The notes under the pieces were generated by a model. It saw only the letters and a list, made by a program, of their open reading frames with translations. It was not told where the DNA came from and did not search any database. Positions 1 through 7,058 of a stretch of 10,709 bases of DNA are shown here, one piece after another. Every line of letters begins with the position of its first letter. Position 1 is the stretch's first letter. The DNA is from Capsaspora owczarzaki ATCC 30864 (Eukaryota; Opisthokonta; Filasterea). The position numbers and the translations under genes were made by a program. The DNA lies in NCBI RefSeq assembly GCF_000151315.2, contig NW_011887305.1:35867-46575 (forward strand). Direction: 5' to 3'.

Positions 1-529
1 GGGTGCTAGCGTGATCCGCTCGAGTCACCGTGAAAAGGAAGTAAGCAGCCCTCTCGATAATGATGGGCTGGGGGTTGAATTGGGAGCGAGCAGCATTTGC
101 AAGCGAGGTCAGATCCAGAGAGGGATGTTCTCTCTTGTAGATTTTGAACACGGTATCCTTATAGAACTCCGGAAGGGACGGGAAGTCCAAGGGGGGCTCT
201 GGGCCTCCATGGTCAACCGTAGTACGGCGGGCGGCTGCGTTAGCGTAGCTCATTGAGGGCGCCGCCTGCGAGGACGACGCAGCGCTCGAGCTCGCCGCGG
301 TGGCCTGGGAGCTGGGATGCTGTTGTTGAGAGAGGTTTGCACTCGAGCTCGGGGGAGCGAGGGCGGTGGAGGGGGCGGCGGCAGCAGGAGCGGCGGCAGG
401 AGCCAGAAAATTGGTGATCAGCACTTGCTGCGGCGCGCGGGGTTGAGCGGTTGCGTCCAGGTCCGCTGGATGCGCGGCGTTGGCGGGACCGCCTGATGTG
501 TCCATCGGGGAGGCCACGGCGCCAGGCAT
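1..529 (-). CDS. Unrecognised protein, N-terminal part, cut by the left edge
   Basis: An open frame reads leftward from an ATG at 529-527 to the window edge without a stop, giving about 176 residues; the C-terminus is missing. A second in-frame ATG lies eight codons further in, and no in-frame ATG exists upstream before a stop near 683. Residues 1 to about 110 are Ala/Ser/Pro/Gln-rich and probably disordered. The rest looks folded: a short SYANAAARR segment, then FPSLPEFYKDTVFKIYKRE, a segment resembling an alpha-helix, and IIIERAAYFLFTV, which resembles a beta strand. I do not recognise the family. The SYANAA-type segment followed by a compact domain is reminiscent of ORF1 (RNA-binding, gag-like) proteins of LINE retrotransposons, so a retroelement ORF1 is one possibility, but no reverse transcriptase is visible. 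A host gene is equally possible. The coding strand upstream is a long polypyrimidine tract. The frame itself is fairly secure because its composition shifts from low complexity to ordinary protein. Confidence 0.6.
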   Translation of the reverse strand, partial: MPGAVASPMDTSGGPANAAHPADLDATAQPRAPQQVLITNFLAPAAAPAAAAPSTALAPPSSSANLSQQQHPSSQATAASSSAASSSQAAPSMSYANAAARRTTVDHGGPEPPLDFPSLPEFYKDTVFKIYKREHPSLDLTSLANAARSQFNPQPIIIERAAYFLFTVTRADHAST

Positions 530-1010
530 GGGGAAGAGAGGGGAGAGGAGAGGGAAGAGGGAGAGAGAGAAAGCAAAAGAAGAGAAAAAGAAAAAAAAAA
601 AAAAGCAAAAGAAGGGAAGAAAGAGGACTCGCAAGTTCTTCCAATTCACACCGAACAGCCGCTCGCTCCACAGAGCTCGACATTTAACTCAGTCCACCCA
701 ACCAAAAGCCGCCGCCGACCACAGTACTACAAGCAAATACATATTTTCTACTGACAATCGAGGTCCAAACGCAGCAGTCACATGCCATAGCCAGCAAGAA
801 CGAGATCAACGCTGGGCCTCCCAATTGTCAACCTACGACCGCATTGCTTGACGATCAACCAGCATCCACCACCTCCGCCTTGTTGTTTCGAGTGCGCACC
901 GCAATCATACACTTGAATCTAGCCCAAGGAAGGGAACCGCTTGTCGATTTTACATCATACACTGCAAACAACCATCATTCTCAGAACGATTGTCGCCGAG
1001 TCTCCAGCGC
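530..1010. other. Spacer: 5' flank of the left-edge gene and 3' flank of the Grg1-like gene
   Basis: No gene is supported here. Positions 531-620 are almost pure purine on the plus strand (polypyrimidine on the coding strand of the left-edge gene), including an A14 run at 591-604. The remainder has ordinary composition. The minus strand carries ATGTAAA at about 948-954, some 60 bases past the stop of the gene at 1011-1379; it is a possible 3'-end or 3'UTR signal. Open frames on the plus strand across this stretch are Lys/Arg-rich or composition-driven and have no conserved features. Confidence 0.6.
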
Positions 1011-1379
1011 CTACGTGCGATTGAAGCCGGTATCCCGCTTGATTTCAAACGCTCGCTCAACCACCGTGTCCACACGATGCTCAGCCTCGCGCTTGGCTTC
1101 TTGTGCCTCGTACGACCCCGGTTTGGCGCCTTCGACCGTTCCAGCCTCAATGTCGCCGACGACTGCCGCGTTGTGCAGCGATGCGGAGACCTTGTTGCCC
1201 ACTTCTTCGACCTTTTGCGAGACTGCCTCGCCCGCAGAGATGATGCGCTCCTTCACCGGGAGGTTGGAGTCTTTGGCCCGAATGGCCGCATTCTCGCCCT
1301 CGAGGTGCGCTTTGGCTGCACTGAATCGCTCGTGGAGCATGCTGTGAGCGGCTTGCACGGACTGCTGTTCGATAGGCAT
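1011..1379 (-). CDS. Small hydrophilic Grg1-like stress protein, short paralogue (122 aa)
   Basis: This intronless frame encodes 122 residues. It is very hydrophilic, rich in Ala, Glu, Lys and Arg, lacks Cys and Trp, and should form helices. The core contains RAKDSNLPVKERI (residues 34-46), then EAVSQKVEEVGNKVSASLH (51-69), and a C-terminal EAQEAKR...FEIKR block (about 91-115). The AKDSN...AxxxKVEE...H pattern resembles the fungal glucose-repressible Grg1/CCG-1 family, short proteins induced by carbon starvation and stress, and more loosely hydrophilins/LEA proteins. Assignment to that family is by eye. The neighbour at 1874-2509 has the same core, so the two are tandem duplicates; this one lacks the Q/P/T-rich tail. 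I chose the ATG at 1379-1377 because it aligns with the MPVE start of the paralogue. An in-frame ATG at 1466 would add 29 residues with no counterpart. Cellular role is not determined by the sequence. Confidence 0.8.
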   Translation of the reverse strand: MPIEQQSVQAAHSMLHERFSAAKAHLEGENAAIRAKDSNLPVKERIISAGEAVSQKVEEVGNKVSASLHNAAVVGDIEAGTVEGAKPGSYEAQEAKREAEHRVDTVVERAFEIKRDTGFNRT

Positions 1380-1873
1380 TGTAGTAGTTTGCCTTGTCTG
1401 CTTCTGTTTGTGGGAGATGCAGGTACACGGTACAAGCGGGGAGAGGATTGAGTTGTCAGCGTTCATTGCAATCCGAGCGTTGTTTCCGTTCCCTCACCCG
1501 CCAACCGCTTGTCAATCCTCGTCAACTCATGCGCACGCATCCTCCAACTCAACAGACCCCATCGAAACAACCGCCTAATAGCGGCCAGACGGCAAAACCG
1601 ACAGCGCAATAAGGTCCATCCGAGACGCAAATGGAGTAGGAAGAGACGTAGCAAATACTCAGACATGTTGACAACGCACATTGACACAGTTGAATACGAG
1701 ATTCAAAAAATAAAAAAGTGATTGCATGACAGCAAATAGAGTACGTTCTGCAGCGAGCTACAGTATTGAATGCGTATTTTGTACAATGAAGCACACAAGC
1801 GTCCATCAACGACGCAAACTCATTCACGTTTTACATTTTGTACAAGTACTGTCGCTCGACCTCAAACCCCCTT
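1380..1873. other. Spacer between the two Grg1-like paralogues
   Basis: This is the 5' flank of the short paralogue and 3' flank of the long one, both read leftward. The minus strand has ATGTAAA at about 1829-1835, roughly 40 bases past the stop of the long paralogue. A GAACGC hexamer on the minus strand (1459-1464) lies upstream of the chosen start of the short paralogue and matches the motif repeated at 2883-3061. No gene is supported; the plus-strand open frames are short and unconserved in appearance. Confidence 0.55.
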
Positions 1874-2509
1874 TCAGAGGGTAGGGTTGCTCGGGTAAGT
1901 CTGATTGGGGTAGGTCTGGTTCAAGTAGGGCTGCGCTGTCGGCTGAACGGTCGGCTGAACGGTCGGCTGGACGGTCGGCTGGGTTGCTGAGATGGTCTGA
2001 GTCACGGGCGGGGCTGTGTAGGGCTGGTTCAGGTAGGTCTGGGTCGACTGGGTGGTCGGCTGGGTTGTTGAGAAGGTCTGGGTCACGGGCGGGACGGTGT
2101 AGGGCTGGGTGACCTGATCGGCAAGGGTCTGGTTGGTCTGGATGGGCTGGCCGGCAGGAACACCGCGCTTCAACTCGAACGTGCGGTCGACCAGCTCGTC
2201 CATGCGGCGCTGTGTGTCGCGCTTGGCTTCCTGGGCCTCGATAGAGTTCTTGTCACGGACCTTGTCGGCGGCAACGTCCGCGACGGCAGCCTTTTCGTGG
2301 AGCTTGGCACCGACCTTGCTGCCCAACTCCTCGACCTTGCTGCCAATGGCATGGCCGACGGAGGAAATGCGCTCCTTTGCGGGCAGGTTGGAGTCCTTGG
2401 CACGGTCGACAGCCTGGGCAGACTCGAGGCTGGCCTTGGCGGCGTTGAAGCGGTCGTGGAGCATGGCGTCAGTGGAGGTGACGGTTTCGGAGAGAGGCTC
2501 GACTGGCAT
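1874..2509 (-). CDS. Grg1-like stress protein with Q/P/T-rich repeat tail, long paralogue (211 aa)
   Basis: The frame starts at the ATG at 2509-2507 and encodes 211 residues in two parts. Residues 1-115 match the neighbouring short paralogue: MLHDRFNAAKASLE (16-29), RAKDSNLPAKERIS (36-49), IGSKVEELGSKVGAKLHEKA (55-74), EAQEAKR (91-97) and FELKR (111-115). Residues 116-211 form a tail of Gln, Pro, Thr, Tyr and Asn with no charged residues after Asp131. The tail contains two copies of a PYTxPPVTQT unit about 27 residues apart, a run of QPTV/QPTA repeats, and a C-terminal YLNQTYPNQTYPSNPTL. The first half resembles the Grg1/CCG-1 family by eye; the tail is likely disordered and could mediate assembly or surface contact, which is inference. 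Alignment with the short paralogue supports the start, although the open frame extends further upstream. It is divergent from the gene at 3245 and shares a 735-base spacer with it. Confidence 0.8.
   Translation of the reverse strand: MPVEPLSETVTSTDAMLHDRFNAAKASLESAQAVDRAKDSNLPAKERISSVGHAIGSKVEELGSKVGAKLHEKAAVADVAADKVRDKNSIEAQEAKRDTQRRMDELVDRTFELKRGVPAGQPIQTNQTLADQVTQPYTVPPVTQTFSTTQPTTQSTQTYLNQPYTAPPVTQTISATQPTVQPTVQPTVQPTAQPYLNQTYPNQTYPSNPTL
1929..1985 (-). repeat. 12-base tandem repeat coding for QPTV/QPTA
   Basis: Plus-strand units GGCTGAACGGTC at 1941-1952 and 1953-1964 are identical. They are followed by a one-base variant at 1965-1976 and flanked by more degenerate copies. On the minus strand they encode the Gln-Pro-Thr-Val/Ala run in the tail. 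The unit length is a multiple of three, so copy-number change keeps the frame. Confidence 0.85.
1973..2116 (-). repeat. 81-base imperfect tandem duplication in the tail of the long paralogue
   Basis: The stretch beginning GGTCGGCTGGGTTG at 1973 recurs at 2054, exactly 81 bases later, and the similarity continues through GTCACGGGCGGG and GTGTAGGGCTGG. It encodes the two 27-residue units that carry PYTxPPVTQT. Confidence 0.8.
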
Positions 2510-2651
2510 GGTTGAGTAGTGTATGTAGAGGGTTGTTGGATGTTTCGTATCAAAATCTGGGAGCAGAGAGGGAGCGCACAAACCAGTGAGGATAACCAAA
2601 AACAAAACCTTGCAAGAGCTGTTTTGTTGGGTTTTTTGCCAACAACCCGAT

Positions 2652-2671
2652 TCTCTCTCTCTCTCTCTCTC
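2652..2671. repeat. (TC)n microsatellite
   Basis: About ten uninterrupted TC dinucleotides upstream of the long Grg1-like gene; on that gene's strand it reads as (GA)n. Confidence 0.9.
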
Positions 2672-2882
2672 CCTCCATCGCAGCATTTCTCCAATAAGAA
2701 GCAAAACATGTCGACACAAAACGCCCTTTGGCGCGATGTTTTGTTGTCGCGTTTGCCACATCCATTTCGACAAAGACAACAAACAAGACCCTAAATCTCA
2801 AAAAGCCCCTCAGAGCTGCACATCGACGGCGTACTCGAAATGAAAACTGGATCGTCGCCCCCAAAAGCGGACGCCGGTATTT

Positions 2883-3061
2883 GAACGCAGGGAAACGAAA
2901 CGACACCAAACAACTGCGACGTGCAGTTGCCGTGCGCACAAAGTGTGCAAAATGTGCGTGGAAGCGAGGAAGAACGCACCATTTGAGGAAAATGAACGCA
3001 GCGCCGCTTGTCGGCGTTGTCTTCCCCATCCTGGTGATTCGACTGTTTGAACGCGGAACGC
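2883..3061 (+). promoter_or_regulatory. Cluster of five GAACGC hexamers
   Basis: Exact GAACGC occurs on the plus strand at 2883-2888, 2972-2977, 2994-2999, 3049-3054 and 3056-3061. The last two are separated by a single base. All five lie in one 180-base stretch of the divergent spacer and face the gene at 3245. They could be transcription-factor sites; the factor is unknown and this is inference from clustering. Confidence 0.35.
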
Positions 3062-3244
3062 GTCTCGCCCGCCCCTAAACCACTGCATTTTTGCCACTGG
3101 CTGCCCACGCCATCTTGGGGGTACATAAGTGCCTGCATTCGGAATCAGCGCCCTGCAGTCCTTTTCCAGACTTGTATTTTTGCTTTTGGAACACACACAA
3201 CGCTTTCTGCCTTGTAACAAACCTCATCATCGCAAGCACAAACA

Positions 3245-3946
3245 ATGCCGCTCAATCCTACTACAACCGGTCGTGACGACGAGCAAATGGTCGGCTCGCA
3301 GCGCATGCCCCAAGGGTCCATCAACAAGGGCTTGACTGGACAAGAACGCTCGGGGTACACTGACACCGACGCGTCCCAGCAGCGCTACGGAGGTCAGCAG
3401 GGTGACCGCTACGGCCAAGACCAGAGCGGTAGCGATCGCTATGGCCAAGGCCAGCAAGGCTACGGCCAGCAAAGCCAGCAAGGCTACAACCAAGGCCAGC
3501 AAGGCCAGCAAGGCTACAACCAAGGCCAGCAAGGCTACAACCAACGTCAACAAGGCGGCGATCGCTACGGTGAAAGCCAAATTGGTGGCGAATTCAACCG
3601 CACCAACGAGTCTGAGCGTACTACGACTCGCTCGACTGACCAGACATCCAGCCGCTTCACTTCAGACGTCGGCGGTGGCAGCAGCGACCGCTGCGGCATG
3701 CCTGATCGCTCAGGCATGTCAGACCGCTCTGGCATGTCGTCGGATCGCGTTGGTGACGATCGGATGGGCGGCCGCGTGAACGAGCAAGCGAGCGACCAGG
3801 GCGGCATCTTCGGTCGTGTCGGCGCGGGCATTTCCAACGTCGGCAACTCGCTGAGCGACACTGGCAACAAGATTGGCGGAATGTTTGGCAGCACCAACAC
3901 GCCCAGCACTGGCAGTGGTCTGAGCGGAGGCCAGCGGCGTTTGTGA
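3245..3946 (+). CDS. Disordered Gly/Gln/Tyr-rich hydrophilin-like protein (233 aa)
   Basis: An intronless frame with a good eukaryotic start context (AACAATGCC) encodes 233 residues. Residues 1-45 are polar. Residues 45-105 are a prion-like stretch of RYGQ and QQGYNQGQ units. Residues 106-140 are Ser/Thr/Arg-rich. Residues 146-168 repeat DRSGM units (DRCGMPDRSGMSDRSGM), including the only Cys. Residues 186-215 (GGIFGRVGAGISNVGNSLSD onward, ending GGMFG) are Gly-rich with spaced hydrophobic residues, and could be a short membrane- or self-associating segment. No catalytic domain is visible and I recognise no family. High Gly and polarity fit the loose definition of hydrophilins (water-deficit proteins); the Q/G/Y stretch fits proteins that form condensates. 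Both are inference. It is transcribed away from the Grg1-like pair and toward the GRAMD4 homologue. Arg-Arg-Leu ends the protein before a TGA stop. Confidence 0.8.
   Translation: MPLNPTTTGRDDEQMVGSQRMPQGSINKGLTGQERSGYTDTDASQQRYGGQQGDRYGQDQSGSDRYGQGQQGYGQQSQQGYNQGQQGQQGYNQGQQGYNQRQQGGDRYGESQIGGEFNRTNESERTTTRSTDQTSSRFTSDVGGGSSDRCGMPDRSGMSDRSGMSSDRVGDDRMGGRVNEQASDQGGIFGRVGAGISNVGNSLSDTGNKIGGMFGSTNTPSTGSGLSGGQRRL
3440..3553 (+). repeat. Coding repeat of CAAGGCCAGCAAGGCTACAA-type units
   Basis: Imperfect copies of a CAAGGCCAGCAAGGCTAC unit encode QQGYNQGQ motifs at residues 66-103. Units vary by whole codons. Confidence 0.8.
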
Positions 3947-4115
3947 AATCATTCTTCGTTCTGCTGTGGCGTCGAATCATCAAAGCTGGCCGTCGTGTGT
4001 TCGCGCGAAGGCGTGAGCGGGTTCGGCGTCGTCGGGATGCTCGTCAACAACAACGCGAGATGCAACAAAGGCAAGCTGCCGCACCCGTGCCTGCCATGTG
4101 AGCAGCGTTTGTCCT

Positions 4116-4196
4116 TGGTTTCTTGTTTTGCTTTTCTTCTTCTTCTTCTTCCTCTGCTTCTTCTTCTTCTTCTGCTTCTCCTCCCTTCTTTCCTTG
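4116..4196. repeat. CTT/CTG-rich pyrimidine microsatellite
   Basis: TTCTTCTTCTTC runs interrupted by CTG and CTCC make an 80-base, nearly pure pyrimidine tract in the presumed 3'UTR of the plus-strand gene. Confidence 0.85.
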
Positions 4197-4276
4197 CTGT
4201 CTCGCTGCTGTTGGCTCGGGAACAGTTCATTGCATTGGCTGACAAATTAAACAAAAAAAAACCAATGTAAAGAAAC

Positions 4277-4282
4277 AATAAA
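4277..4282 (+). terminator. AATAAA polyadenylation signal
   Basis: Canonical AATAAA about 330 bases past the stop at 3946, preceded by ATGTAAA at 4265-4271. It is the only good signal downstream of the plus-strand gene, implying a 3'UTR of roughly 350 bases. Confidence 0.5.
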
Positions 4283-4332
4283 AACCACACCCAATGCACC
4301 ATTCATTGCAGTACAGTACATGGCAACCTGGA

Positions 4333-7058
4333 CTACTTTGACTTTGGTGGTTCTTGAATGGAGGCGAGGGCAGCCGTGCCCCAATCCAGCGCCAGGGACG
4401 CTCCTTGCTTCGCGATCGTCTCAAACGTCACGTCACGTCGCACCAACGCACCAAACAAGATCGACTGCATTCCAAAAGCGCGCGCGCGTGTGTGTGTGTG
4501 AACGACCATCATCTCCGAAAACACGCGACAGTCAACCCAATCAGAAACGAAAACTCACATGTGAATCGGAAAGAATCACTTCAATCGAAAAGCCATCGCC
4601 AGGACTGAATGAAATGGGCTTTGCCTGATTTGAAAAAAAAAAACAAACAAAAAAAAAAAAAAAGGCGAGCTGCTGTCAGCGTCCAAAACGCGCACACACA
4701 CGCACACGCACACATGCACACACAACCCACCTTGCGAATGGTCACGATATCAGCAAGGTCAATTAGCAGCTTGTCCTTTTCGCTCGCCGACGAAAAAAAC
4801 CCGCTGGCCGGATCAAAGCACAAATGCCGAGCCGTCAAGTACAACTTTCCTTGACGGTGACCCGTGTACTTTGATGCCTTGTTGAGCAAAGCGCATCGCC
4901 AATCTGCGGGGAAAAACCACATGCCAGCATTCGAAAAGATTGAGATGTTTGAAGGCATTCTTGCAAAATCTACGACTACAACTACTCACTACCAATCAGC
5001 TCCACGTTTTCAAAGCCAAACTGATCTCGGAGAAGCTGTAGGCCAAAGCAAAAGCATCGGGTGAAAAAATGTTGCGCTTTGCTGCTCACAAATCTTCTGC
5101 AAAGCCGCATCTTGACGCCTTACATGCTCTTTGCGGTGCTTCTTGGACTGCTTGAGCTCGGCTGCCTCGGCGTCCGCGCGCCCATCGAGGGAAATGCCAT
5201 CTTCTGACATCAAGCTGGCAGCATCAGCAGCGATCGTGGCGCTGCGAGAGCCCGAGGCTCCGGTCGGGGCATGGATTGCCGCAACATCCGCCGCGCTGGG
5301 GAGAGCGGCAAACATGTTTGGCACCGTATCGTACTTGGCACGCAGCTTGGGGAACTTGCGGAACAGATGCTTGAGCACAAAGAGCTGAAGGCAAACGTTG
5401 GTTCCTACACACACCAAGGCGCGATCAGATAAACGGGGTGAAACACACACACACACAAAAAAGAACGTCGCGCGCTTGCCGACTTACCAACGAGAAAACC
5501 AATCCAGTAATCTGGAAGAACGAGCATGCCAATACCGCCGATGAGCAACATGTTGCGGAGCTTGCGTGTGACTGTTGGGTTTTTCCATGTGACAAGGCTG
5601 CAGCACGACAAACGTGAGCTCAACTGGCGAAAGTGGGAAAAACCATCGAAGTCTTGTGAGCAGAACATGGTCCGCCTTACTTGGCCAACTTTTCGAGGAC
5701 GGTGGCAACATCGCCCAGCAAGTTCTGGACGCGGCGCGCAATCGAAAGCATCAACGTGACGCGATCGCGCATACTTGGGTCGGGCTCGCCACTGTCAAGT
5801 CAGAACATGCAACGCTTGATAAGAAGGCAACGAACAAGAAAAAAAACAAAACAAAGTGGGAACGAGCCAAGTCGTACCTGTGAACTGGTTCGTCAGTGTA
5901 GCCAAATGGCCGAAGTTTGGTGACGCCAGCCTCGAGGTAGTACATGTACGTCAGGAAGCCTGCCATGGCCAGCAGTAGCACTGGGATGAGAATTCCACTC
6001 AGCACCAGCAGCCACATTGTCTGAACGAAAAGCAAAAATAGAAAACCCCAAAATAAACAACAACAAACGGCAGCAAAAATTCAGGCTCAAGTAAAGCTCA
6101 ACCACAACCAGCCAGATCCATCCATTGCTGAGGCACTTACGACACAAATGATGGCCGTCGCGGCAGGATTCGACCAGGTGAGAACATGCGAAACGAGGTC
6201 AATGGTAAACTTGATCGGTCGAAACGCTGCCCTAAACCGGGCCACGTTCAACTTGAGCAGCTTCATGCTCAGCACGTCCGGTTCGGCGGTGACCACCACC
6301 ATGTCATCCTCCTGCTCTTCCTTGAGGTCGTCCAAGAAGATGCGCCACTTTTCTCAAAATTCACACAGAGTTCAAAACAACAACAACAACAAAGATCGAG
6401 TTAGAATTTGAGCACCATCATCCACTTTGACGAACGGGGTCGCTTTTTTCAGCAGCAAACATGTCGGAGCATGTCCGAGTGCATCAATCAGCTCGTCAGC
6501 AGCACTTTGACACTTTGGCACTTGATATTGATGAACGTGAAGTGTTGCTCAGAATTGTTTTCCCCCCAAATTTTCAATCCCAACGTCACCAATTTCAATA
6601 CATCACAAAACAAAAAGCCTCTCCAACATTGTCCAACATTGCTCGTGGACGTGAGTCTCTATCGTTGTTACCTGTCCGATAATGTTGGCCTGCAGCTGTG
6701 CAACGCGGGCACTCAGCGTGAGCGACGACGGGCGTTTGGGTTGGGTCGAATCCGAGGCCGACGCGTCGAGCACACCCCTGCCGCCGACCGTGCTCGTCCT
6801 CGCGCGCTGTGCTGGCGAGTTTGGCTGTGCGGCTGCTTCCGATGAGGACAGAGCGACGGCCAGCTGGTTCTCCAGCTCGTGCGTGCGCTCCTTGAGCCGG
6901 GCGACCTCGTCCTCCATTGCCTGCTTGCCCATCATTGCATCGACCAACTGGTCCTCCAGCTGGGCCAGCTGCTGCTCAAAGATCTCATTCGACAGTCCCG
7001 CTGACGAACTGCGCTTGTCCGGCGCGGCATCACCAGTCCCACCACCAGCAGCAGACAT
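4333..7058 (-). CDS. GRAMD4: GRAMD4 homologue: coiled-coil, multi-membrane-span, GRAM-domain protein (10 exons, 550 aa)
   Basis: Exons, read leftward: 7058-6672, 6347-6141, 6020-5878, 5791-5681, 5597-5488, 5404-5124, 5035-4993, 4903-4731, 4624-4559, 4464-4333. All nine introns are GT-AG (83 to 324 bases) and the phases join in frame over 1653 bases to a TAG. Residues 25-70 form a coiled coil (FEQQLAQLEDQLVDAMMGK). About 188-225 is a hydrophobic hairpin (VTMWLLVLSGILIPVLLLAM). About 262-282 is VQNLLGDVATVLEKLA, then TWKNP, and a second hydrophobic region spans 300-332. FPKLRAKYDT (337-346) leads to a GRAM domain over about 428-530: DWRCALLN, GKLYLTARHLCFD, DLADIVTIRK, ISFSPGDGFSIEV, ILFGALVRRDVTFETI. 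This order and these motifs match animal GRAMD4 (578 residues in human), an ER/mitochondria-associated protein tied to apoptosis and lipid-binding GRAM function. Residues 360-413 are a divergent linker. The ATG at 7058 has context CAAAATGTC. Confidence 0.93.
4479..4500. repeat. (GC)n(GT)n alternating purine-pyrimidine tract in intron 9
   Basis: A 22-base alternating run (GCGCGCGC then GTGTGTGTGTGTG on the plus strand) lies just upstream of the last acceptor of the GRAMD4 homologue, replacing most of the usual polypyrimidine tract. Such sequence can adopt Z-DNA. Confidence 0.8.
4625..4730 (-). repeat. Intron 8 of the GRAMD4 homologue, made of TG repeats and poly-T
   Basis: The intron (donor GTGGGT, acceptor ATCAG) is mostly simple sequence: on the coding strand an irregular (TG)n stretch at about 4724-4690 and two T runs at 4663-4633. 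It sits between the two halves of the GRAM domain, and skipping its acceptor would lose the ISFSPGDG strand. Confidence 0.8.

Larger units (their letters stand above)
2510..3244. promoter_or_regulatory. Divergent intergenic promoter region
   Basis: This spacer lies between the minus-strand gene starting at 2509 and the plus-strand gene starting at 3245, so it should hold both promoters. It contains a (TC)n tract at 2652-2671 and five GAACGC hexamers between 2883 and 3061. A TACATAAG sequence near 3121-3128, about 120 bases before the plus-strand ATG, is a weak TATA-like candidate. The overlapping open frames on both strands differ in every frame and look non-coding. Promoter function is inferred from position only. 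Confidence 0.55.
3947..4332. other. Convergent 3' region between the plus-strand gene and the GRAMD4 homologue
   Basis: Two genes end toward each other across 386 bases. The stretch contains a (CTT)n/(CTG) tract at 4116-4196 and, on the plus strand, ATGTAAA followed closely by AATAAA near 4265-4282. I see no AATAAA on the minus strand here for the GRAMD4 homologue, so its 3' end may use a variant signal or reach into the neighbour. Confidence 0.6.

Noticed and set aside
240-683. Minus-strand 147-codon frame over the left-edge gene
   Set aside because: It includes poly-Phe/Leu from the pyrimidine tract and basic low complexity; the alternative frame from 529 changes into ordinary protein and stays open to the edge.
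844-1347. Plus-strand frame opposite the short Grg1-like gene
   Set aside because: It is the antisense shadow of that gene; its Ser/Thr/Ala composition mirrors the codons on the other strand, while the minus frame is conserved in the paralogue.
1929-2116. CRISPR-like direct repeats
   Set aside because: Units are contiguous without unique spacers, are codon-length multiples inside an open frame, and the DNA is eukaryotic.
2133-2519. Plus-strand frame opposite the long Grg1-like gene
   Set aside because: It is an antisense shadow that resembles the plus-strand frame over the paralogue only because the sense genes are homologous.
3402-3779. Plus-strand Ala/Lys/Thr-rich frame inside the disordered-protein gene
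   Set aside because: It is the +1 reading of the CAAGGCCAG repeats; start context, length and composition favour the 3245 frame.
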